From Nicotiana tabacum (Eukaryota > Streptophyta > Magnoliopsida > Solanales > Solanaceae): a DNA stretch of 64,000 nucleotides. This document shows, piece after piece, positions 55,138 to 64,000 of this stretch. Numbering within the stretch: position 1 is the first letter of the stretch; each line of letters opens with the position of its first letter. The notes below the pieces were generated by a model that worked only from the letters and a program-made list of their open reading frames with translations, searched no databases and had not been told where the DNA came from. A program made the translations under genes and the position numbers. The stretch spans positions 64,113,990-64,177,989 of the forward strand of contig NC_134095.1 in NCBI RefSeq assembly GCF_000715075.1. Reading direction: 5' to 3'.

Positions 55138-58100
55138 TGTCACACCTCCTTTTTGCGCGCCCGCCCCGGAGGGTAAAAATGTGCGAGGGAGTTTTCCCAA
55201 TTTAAGTGACAATATTCGAAATGGGATTATTTATTTAATTCAGAGTCGCCACTTGGGAAAGGTTTGGCTTTTGGTGTCCCAAGTCACCGGTTTATCTTGA
55301 ATCCCAAATCGAGGAAAAACATTCGACTTTTCCAAATGAAGTCTGCGAACCAGAAATTCTAAGTAAGGAATTCTGTTGACCCGAGGGAAGGTGTTAGGCA
55401 CCCTCGAATCCCGTGGTTCTAGCACGGTCGCTTAAACTGTTATAATGGCTAAATATCTGATGTAAATACATGTTGTGACTTATGTGCTTTTATTAAGTTT
55501 AAACCGCTTTTATTATCATTTATTTTTGTAGAATTGCAACGTCGTGAAAATGCATCTCGAACCACGTCACAATCAATGCACCCGTAGTTGTTATCACATT
55601 TCGACTCTGTTAAGATTTGGATTCGGGTCACATCAATGTGCACCCGAGTTTAAGAATGTAATTTAATTAAGCCGCGCCTAAAGAGCCTAACGTGTTATTA
55701 TTTTTGGGAAAGGCCATGAAATTTGCTAAACGGCCTGTCCTGAATTCTAAATATTTATTATGTTTAGTTATTGAGGGCCCCGCAATTTATATTTTTTATT
55801 TGGCAAGGCTCGTCTCTATTTTAGAAAAGGATATCCTAAAGCGTCTACATTTCTATTACATTTGTCTCTAATAAAATGAAAGAAAGAGGATTATGTGCTA
55901 ATTACATGCTTGACCAGCTTCGGATCCTTACTTGATTATCTGATTTTATGAGGCGTGAGTTATTTTTGTGCCTTATTTCATGGATGAGCATGTTGTTAAA
56001 TTGTCAGGGGAAATTAATATACAAGATTAATAGAACTGTTAAAAGCTTATGATAAATGTTCTTCACATCCGAGTTTGAAACTCGCTTATTTAAACCAAAT
56101 CAGTGGAATTAACTTATCGGAAACTACTACTAATAGAGTTTGAACAGGATCCTGTGAACTATCTACAAAGATTCAATAAAACTAAATATCATATCTGGCA
56201 AGCTTAAAGCATTCTTTTCTATACATGCAGAATATTAGTTGAAAAGTTACCTAATTATCTGTGTGTTAAAACACTCATACATTCCTCATTAGACAACCCA
56301 TTAAGCAAACGAAATCACAATTTAGGACGGACTAAGCTGCGATTAAGTACAAGGCTACCTAACGTGTTTCTTTATTGAATTACAAACTAAACAAATTACA
56401 TAGATCTTAATAACATTCGTAAAAAACAATGTAACTGCAGCAAACGAATGATTAAACTCCTGCATATCTTTGATTTCATGCTTTCATTGTTACATCAGAT
56501 GCAAAGTCTTAGTATGTACCTGGATGTTGGATACAACAGAAGAAGCAAGGGGTCAGTAGGACAATAGACGCAACACCAAACAGCAGCAGTAACAGCAGGT
56601 ACAAATAGGACAGCTCCCAGTGCAGGATACAGTTAGAACCGATAAAAATGGCAGAAAGGCAGCAACAGACAATGCAGTTGGAAACAGAAATCCAGACAAT
56701 CCAATTCCAAGGGAATCAACCAAGGCAAACCAAACCGACACACTTTAGCTGATACTTGAAAGAAAAGAAAACTGACTGAATAGGCTGAGCAGGCTAAGAA
56801 TTGAACAAAAGCAGGAAGAAACCTAGTTTCTGATTTCTGTATTTTTATCCCTCTTACTATCTATTTCTTTTCAAAACCCAATGTACAATTTCAGTCTTGG
56901 AATCTATTTTTGGCTATCCAAAAGAATTCTTTTCCAGTTTTCTGTTTTTCAGAACTCAACTCTTCTAAAAATGTTCCCTCTCAATTCACCCTGTTCTTTT
57001 ATGTCTGTCTGTGTGTGTGTATATCAAAATCTGTTCTTCTCCCCTTTTTTTGTTTTCCATCCCCCCCTTTTATAGCTTCAAATCAGACCCTTAACCGCCT
57101 CTTTGGACAATCAGAACACCCTCTCATGTGCTGCATTCTTTTCAGTTTCCACTTACCATTTAGATAAAAACAAACCCCATGACATTCTCTGGCAAACTTA
57201 CTTTTTAGTAAGGTTTATTATTTCTGAAACTAAAGCAGAGTATGGGCAGCAGAATGTAATCTAACAGCATGTGCTGTCAACTATTTTATTCAAGAGCCCT
57301 TATGCAGAGCACAGGCTGTGCACAAATGCACCTTGTGGTGCACCAATGCACATGCTGTGCACAAGTGCACATGCCCTGCAATTTCAGAAACTGTAACTAA
57401 ACAAAACATTTGATTTTACATTCCTGATTCAAATCAACAATTATAAGTACTAAACTCAGTTCCTAATTGATTCAAACAAATGTGTCCAGAAGCAAATCGA
57501 TTTGTTATTGTTCAGGCAGTTGAAACTAATTGACGACACATGTCGACTCGACTATATTAATCATGACATGCACAATCGTAGCCAAAAATCAAACATTTAA
57601 CAGTATCGATACATGATTTGAATTGTACTGACCAAACAAAATTGTACTCGAGGAGTCAGTTAATCGGTTCAAATTTGAGATTCAGTTAATTGCACAACAC
57701 ATACATACATACGCATTATCAGAACAAGTAGAAGAAAGACTCAATCAAACACAGAGGTTCAAGTAAGGTGGACAGGACACAGTTGGTAAAATTTGAAACA
57801 CAAATTTCACCAAACATGAACGGCCTCTTAAACAATCACATGGACTAAAACGAAATAAAGAAAAGAAAGCAAAACTCACCTTAAAACCCGAAAAATCAAA
57901 AACCTTAGCTTGGACTCGAACAGACCTTTCTTAAGGCTGAACGGACTTTAATCGAAGTGTTTCTCATATGAGAAACACTTCGATTAAGGTCCATTAGACC
58001 TTAATCTCTTGGTTTAAACGAGATACGGACCAGTGACGAGGAATCCTAAGGTTCCAAAAATTAGATCCGGGATTCATGCTTCCCTGGTCAGATTCGGACC

Positions 58101-59148
58101 AAACCAAGCATGGTTTGGTCACGAGGGGGGTCCGGGGACTGTCTGGTATGAATTTAGGGCAGACCGGTGTAGATCGAGTTTTGACTCGAATCTTCAAATG
58201 AAGATTCGAGAAGGTGGGATGGGATTCAAGATGTGCGGTTGGTGGATTTGGGTTCAGGACGGTGAGGAGCATCTATGGTGTTAAGGGTGGGGTCACCGGC
58301 GTTCATGCCGTCGGGATTAATGGCGAGGAATAAGGGGGCAGCTAGGGTTTCGTGGGGAAAGGGATGAGGACGAAGGCTGGGGTATTGGATAGGGGGAGGG
58401 TATGGTTGGGAACTTATATATGAGATGGGTGGGGTTGATCTCAGCCGTTGGATGAGGCGAAATGGAAGGCTCAGATCTTTCCTCTGATGAGGAAACGGTG
58501 TCATTTCTCATTCAGGGTTTGGGGGTTGGTTTGGATAAGACGGGTCGGGTTAGTTCATGGGTATGAGAATGTGATCTAGGCCGTTGATCAATCTGAGATC
58601 AACGGCCCAGATCAGACCAGGCTAAAACGGTGTCGTTTGGAAGCTCTGGGTATCAGCTGGTCTGGACCGGGGCAAGCTCACGGTCTGGGCTTGATTTGGG
58701 CCTCGAATTTAAAACAAAAATGAGCCCAAACTGATTTTTAACCCAATTCTACATTCTCTTTTATTATTATTATTTTTTATATATATTTTTTATTTTATTT
58801 TTTAAAACAAAAGCCAAGTAAATCAAATTAAAATTAAATGGACACTTAATACAATTATTTGCACACACATATTAAAATATTTGAGGCAGGTAAAATCAAA
58901 CAAAAACAAAATCACGGGCAAAGATGCCTATTTATGATTTTCTATTTAACGACCGGATCCCGGTTCAAATTACGCATGACACATAAATTTTTTGTATTTT
59001 GCTTTAATAAAAATAAAATGGGCAAAAATTATAAATAATTAACAAAGTGCCATGTAAAATCCAAAAAATTGTACAATAGGACCATTTGTTATTATTTTTA
59101 TTTCTTTTTGGAGCGATTGTCGCGTAAAACAAAAATCACGTGCTCACA
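55138..59148 (-). mobile_element. Family B 5' LTR (4,011 bp)
   Basis: Same ends as the 3' LTR, adjoining the primer-binding site. TATA-like box 58413-58420, palindrome 57948-57987 (perfect), U5 hairpin and PBS-like word 55243-55284. Frames on either strand (for example 57994-58272) are conserved among the three LTR copies only as expected from their age; I do not call them genes. Confidence 0.93.
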
Positions 59149-60400
59149 TTATCTTCTTCAATCCACCGAATTAGCACATAGATAAGCTTAACAACAACAT
59201 TCAAAACATAATAAAACTATTTATAACAATTTCCAGCCACAACAAACCATATATAGCCTCAAAACAACCCACAAAAAAGATAATGATTCTTTAAGCCATG
59301 TCAATTACTATCTTGCAGATTTTCACTCAAACAACTCAATCAATAGATGATTGACCTTAAGCACAACCAAAAACATGATTTGGATTACCTTAGGCAGTAG
59401 ATACAACTTGATATTCCCAGCTGGTGTAGCTCACAACAACCGTCAATCACACCACAACACTATAGGAGTTGTATTCTCTTCTTGAATCAACTTTTGTATT
59501 CAAGTTGGTGTGTAAACACTTGTATTTCGCCTTGAAGCTATAATATATATGAAGGAGGGACTGATTTTTAGCTTAATAATAAGAAAAACACGATCTAAGG
59601 TTACTTACCGTGGAAGAACCCTCTAAAACAGCCCCAAGATGAAGAGCTACGATCTAGCAAGCACCACGAGATTTCTAGCGTTGGATTCATGTTTTTATCT
59701 TAGGTTTTCACCCTAGAATCATGGAGAAACCATTGAAGATCATTTAGGGGGGCTTAAGAACTGTTGTGAATGAGAAAAATGAGTTAAAACGACATATAGT
59801 TGACTATGTCAAGCGAATTTTACACCGACTTTGTAGGTCCCATGGGAGCTGCTTGTGCAGTCTCGCGAAAATCTCTCTACTATGATGTCGTATCGACAAA
59901 CAGTTAAATGTGCTAGAAACTAGACTCGTAGGTATTCAATTTTGTAGGTATATCACCCCATAATTCAAAGTATATTTGGAGAAAAGCTGAGCTACATCTG
60001 ACATAATATTTAGCACATTTATGAATGTAACTTGTGATGACCTTTGCCAACTTTTGTTCCACAACTTGCTTGCCCTCAAAACGTAGCAAAAGACTATCAT
60101 ACGACTAAAATAACTCATAGAATAACCTCCTTATCATATTAATAACCCTAGTCTCACCCCAAAGTACATGTTATAATATTCCAAACTTTTCGACTTTTGA
60201 CGAAACTTATTTTCTTCAATTGGTTTAGCTTCTAAGCTTTCCAACCCTCTTGGTACTTGTTATTCATGATTCTAAATATTTGTAACCTCCAAGGTAACAT
60301 GATTAACTTACTTTATTTTCTTACAAATATAATCTTATTTTTGAGCTTACATCAATTGACTTACGACGTACTCTCACGTACGAAAATATGGGGTGTAACA
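59149..60400 (-). mobile_element. Element C LTR, right segment (intact end)
   Basis: Begins with the B target-site copy TTATC and runs to GGGGTGTAACA at 60400. On the minus strand this is the LTR start TGTTACACCCC. Together with 34559-36166 it gives a C LTR of about 2,850 bp. A polypurine tract next to it shows it is the 3' LTR of a minus-strand element. Confidence 0.75.
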
Positions 60401-60414
60401 TTATTCCCCCATTT
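60401..60414 (-). promoter_or_regulatory. Polypurine tract of element C
   Basis: The minus strand reads AAATGGGGGAATAA immediately before TGTTACACCCC. This fits a plus-strand primer and orients C on the minus strand. Confidence 0.65.
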
Positions 60415-62572
60415 GGAACATTCGTCCTCGAATGTTGACTGATGCACTTATCCGTATCTCAAGCAATAGCTCTCACGAATACTTTTATATTGTATTTTCC
60501 ATCTATGGAGCTATTCGGCGAATAAATACAAAGGCTAGGACATCCCCCCCCTTTAGGCCTCTTTCTCACACCACGACTTGTGGTCGAAATTCTTCCAATC
60601 TCGTAACTGTTTCTATCTTCTTTCACATAGCTTGTATGATTCTGACCTTGTATGTGCGCATATGAGTCTCTTCTCTCTTCCCCCCCAGCTTTTAGCCAAT
60701 CTCCAGGCCTCACTTTGTGAACATATATAGTACTATGACAAGTTGTCCCTCTCGGCATCTATAGGTGTACTAAAGTTCTTCGCTCGATACTTTGTCGAAC
60801 TTAGGACATTTGCCATATCTTGTTTCATAGCCTTAGCTATATATGCTTATGGCTTTACTACAACTTGGTAGGTCATACTATACCATAACTCTTACTTCAG
60901 TTTATTATTACCGAGGTCTGCTACCCAATTCCAGGTTACTCTTTCACCACTTATCCTATATGTATAAATCTAAGCCCTTTAGTGCTTCCTTATTACTGTT
61001 CATCTAAAGAATGGAATCATAATCTCCTCTCATACTTTGAAGCTTTTATCCATCTATTGTTGATTAACCTTAATGTTGATCGATAATCCCCTACTGATAA
61101 CTTGAAACCTCTTACGTAAAACATTATCACTAAGGCTCACGTGTCATTGTGGAACATCTGAAAATACTATACTTCAATAACCGTATTTCATAGCATCCCA
61201 ATGTGATCCATATTATGCAGGTGTTCTAATCCCATTCAATTCATGAAATCCCTTTCTCGTTAATTATTACTCAATCAAAGGCTTAAACGTCATCCACTTT
61301 ATCCATCACAATTATACCCTTATTCTACTACAAGGGCAGCATTCCATCTCTTCTAAATGCACCTAGTCTTAGACTCCTCTAAGTTCATTCAGGTTGTACC
61401 GAGCTTACAATAACTTACGGGAGCCATCAGGTCTCTTGTTTTGATGGGTTTAATCCCGATGACTTACCTATTCTTGTCACCTTCTCACTGATCTTTTCTT
61501 ATCCTTACACCTATCTACCTAAAACCTTGTCACTCTATGATACTTTAGATTGCGACCTACATATATCTATTTATACTATTTGTAACTTTCCTTCAACTTG
61601 CTAGCACCATAGATTTCCTTTCATGCCTTCTCAGTTTTCTTTAAACATAGGCAATTACTTTTTCTGGTCGTTCTGCCACTTGCTACATGAACGCTTGGCT
61701 TATCTTAGTGCCTGTGAATACTAGAATTTCATGTAACTCATATGATCTCAAATATTAGCTTTTGCTTTTTTTACTTCTCGTTCATTAGCCACGATAGGTA
61801 CCACTTTCTTATGTAGTGTATACAATATTGTAGTGATACTATTATTACAAGGCCATTTCTTCTTCAAGTTACTATACTTAGGTTGAAGCCTCCTTCTATT
61901 TTCCTCAGCTAGTCTTTGGTTGTAGTACTTAAGGGAGATCCTCTGACTCCTATAAAGCTGCGAGCTGATTACATGGTATACCCAAAGGAATTTTTGATGT
62001 TTTTACTTGCCTGTAATTATCCTTAATTACCTACCTCCGTGCCCTTGGGCCCGTAGGGTTACTTCTGAACTAAAATTTTGGCTATCTCCCTGGTGGAACT
62101 TTCTTTTATCTCCGTAACTCTTATACCGTACTTTTAACTACCTGAAATCCTATCCAAATATTTCTCAAGGATCATGATGTCATTATATCTACGAGAGCGA
62201 ATTCACTATGTTGGAGTTCACTACGTTTACCTTGCACAAACTACATGATTTGTCTGTATCCTCTTGTCTAGCCATAACTAGGCTCTTCCCGAATCAACTA
62301 CTAATTACTCATTGGTCCATTCTCATATCTATATTCCACGTAATCTCTCTTGGGTTATATTCTTTGTCTTAACTTACCATTCGTACTACCTCCTTATGTA
62401 TCAAGTGTCCATTCGCACTTTTTTATCAATAAAATCTGGTGTGGGAACCCTTACTACCTCTCCTCGGCGGTGTGCTTGCATAATGTTCTGGAGTCGTAAC
62501 ATATCTGTAGGGTCTGAATAAATGCAATCTCATTCCTTTTGCCTTTCTACCACATTCTTCCTTTATTATTCT
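60415..62572 (-). mobile_element. Element C 3' internal non-coding region (partial)
   Basis: About 2.1 kb next to the C polypurine tract. No pol motifs could be found in any frame, and the small frames at 60432-60758 and 62312-62521 look random. By position it is the 3' untranslated part of C or a decayed segment. The element is either interrupted by D at 62573 or continues beyond it outside the window. Confidence 0.45.
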
Positions 62573-64000
62573 TGTAATGACCCGGCCGGTCGTCTTAATA
62601 ATTAACTCCCTGATCCCCTATTAAATGCTTTTCCCATGTTATTTTCTACTATTGTGAGTTGCCAGGAGGATTCATTTTGAGTTTCAGAGTGTTTTGGGAT
62701 ACTTAGTCCCTAAATGAGAGCTTAAGCTTAGAATTTGGGCCATAGTTGGAGCAGTGTAACGACGGCTCCGGAATGGAATTTCATCGGTTGTGTTAGCTCC
62801 ATTGTGTGATTTTGGGCTTAGGGGCGTGTTTGGATTATATTTTGGAGGTCCGTAGCTTATTGAGGCTTGAAATGTCGAAAGTTGAATTTTTGAAGTTTCC
62901 GGTTCGATAGTGAGATTTTGATATAAAGGTTGGAATGAAATTCCTAAAAGTTGAGTAGGTTCAGGGTGTCATTTGGGACGTGTGTGCAAAATTTTAGGTC
63001 TTTCAGATGAGGTTTCGTAGACTTTTTGATCGAAAGTGGAATTTGGAAGCTTTGGAATCCTTAGGATTGAATTCGATGGTAATTTGGTGTTCCGAGTGTT
63101 TCAAGGATTGTTACAAGTTTGAATAGTGTTATGTGACTTGTTGGCATGTTTGGTTGAGGTCCCGAGGGCCTCGGGTGAGTTTCGGGTGCTTAACGAAAGT
63201 GGAATTGGACTTAGGAAAATCTAAAGCTTTGCTGAACCTGTCATAATTGCACCTGCGTGTATGGGACCGCAGGTGCGGCACTGCCAAATCGGTTAGGGGA
63301 TCACATGTACGATCTAAGGCAATGTTGAAATTGGTTACAGATGCGGGCCAGGTACCACAGAAGCGGTACCACATCTGCGGGTAAGAGGTCGCAGGTGCGG
63401 AAGTTGGCCTTTAATGAAAAGTCGTAGTTGCAGTCCATTGCCGCAAAAGTGGGACCGCAGGTGCGGTCCCATGGTCACAGAAGCGGAGTCGCAAGTCAGA
63501 AAAAGGGAAGAACGAGGGTTTGAACTCAAAACTTGGAAAAATGATTTGGAGCTCGGTTGAGGGCGATTTATCGAAGGTTTTTGAAGGAGAAACATTGGGT
63601 AACGTTTTCCATCTTGATTTTGATCCTAGAACTATAATCTATTGTTGTCTTCCTCTTCTAATTAAGGAAATTGGGGGGAAAAGTTTGGAAAATGGGATAA
63701 GGTTTCCCCAATTAAAAAATCTAGTTTTGAATGAGATTTTGACATCAAATTTTGCTGATTTTTGTTCGAGTGTATTCGTGAGTTATTGGGGTTTCTGAAT
63801 TTGTAAATTTTATCCAATTCCGAGAGGTGGGCCGGGGGGACTTTTTGGGCGATTTTCTTAATTTTGCGTGTTAGCTTCGAATTAATTAGTTAAATTAGTT
63901 ACTTGAAGTTATATTTACATTATGCAATTACTTTGAATAGATTTGGGCCATGTGGAGTCGGGTACTCATGGCAAGAATGTGAGTTGATTGAGTTGGTTCG
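62573..64000 (+). mobile_element. LTR D, 5' part (runs off window)
   Basis: Starts TGTAATGACCCGGCCGGTCG, a form I associate with Solanaceae gypsy LTR starts; the right end is not in the window. It contains several CCGCAGGTGCGG words between about 63260 and 63470, including a near-palindrome at 63451-63470. No credible gene; frames at 63129-63798 are within the LTR. Confidence 0.55.
63451..63470. repeat. GC-rich near-palindrome in LTR D
   Basis: GGGACCGCAGGTGCGGTCCC: 9-bp arms with only the central two bases unpaired. Related words occur at about 63266 and 63390. Confidence 0.7.

Larger units (their letters stand above)
36167..59148 (-). mobile_element. Full-length family B Tat/Ogre-type retrotransposon (22,982 bp)
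   Basis: A complete element on the minus strand. Right to left: 5' LTR (55138-59148), primer-binding site (55116-55133), leader, ORF1 (51704-53761), gag (48983-51139), protease (47619-48967), possible intron, RT/dual RNase H/integrase (43941-47372), non-coding DNA, telobox array (40935-42215), 3' spacer, polypurine tract (40177-40190), 3' LTR (36167-40176), with TTATC on both sides. Length over 20 kb, 4-kb LTRs, ORF1 before gag and satellite-like 3' repeats are Ogre traits. The two LTRs differ at roughly 50 sites by eye (about 1.2-1.3%). Coding frames are broken in every gene, so it is dead or non-autonomous. Confidence 0.94.

Noticed and set aside
60401..62572. Host intergenic region with a gene.
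   Set aside because: No frame over 100 codons and no domain; it begins with a polypurine tract next to an LTR, so it is better read as retroelement 3' sequence.

Overview
The window is plant nuclear DNA made almost entirely of nested and rearranged Ty3/gypsy LTR retrotransposons. I see no host gene, rRNA, tRNA or CRISPR array. The repeat signatures (LTRs ending TGTTACACCCC...CATGACA, and an LTR rich in CCGCAGGTGCGG words) recall Solanaceae genomes, but that is recognition from memory and is tentative.

Four elements can be told apart. Family A (plus strand, LTR about 3.7 kb) and family B (minus strand, LTR about 4.0 kb) are relatives. Both have a degenerate native RNase H followed by a second, archaeal/plant-type RNase H, the hallmark of the Tat/Ogre clade. 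B also has an extra ORF1 upstream of gag. Element C (minus strand, LTR about 2.85 kb) is the site into which B inserted. LTR D begins at 62573 and runs off the window.

Layout: 1-6090 is the 3' end of an A element (3' repeats, polypurine tract, LTR). 6091-6883 is unidentified. 6884-8489 is part of the C LTR. 8490-12454 is a B solo LTR with TSD TTATC. 12455-13126 is more C LTR. 13127-24378 is a B internal region cut at both ends, holding 3' repeats, integrase, RNase H, RT, protease and gag on the minus strand. At 24379 the sequence switches to the pol gene of a 5'-truncated A element, and the whole arrangement repeats: A pol and 3' end (24379-30057), A LTR (30058-33765), unknown (33766-34558), C LTR (34559-36166). 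Next comes a complete B element (36167-59148, 22,982 bp, TSD TTATC on both sides), then the rest of the C LTR (59154-60400), C internal 3' sequence (to 62572) and D.

Thus 24379-51380 (27,002 bp) is a direct tandem duplicate of the segment ending at 24378, about 1% diverged by eye. The two copies hold two states of one B insertion: solo LTR in copy 1, full length in copy 2. Copy 1 keeps open gag and protease frames but a broken pol. Copy 2 is broken in gag, protease, pol and ORF1, so neither B copy looks autonomous.

The most interesting non-coding signals are: an array of about 30 (copy 1) or 27 (copy 2) units, each with a back-to-back pair of plant teloboxes; a CCTACGTATC...ACGTAGTTC inverted-repeat motif recurring at module boundaries in both families; and a U5 hairpin followed by a primer-binding-site-like word, conserved between families A and B.
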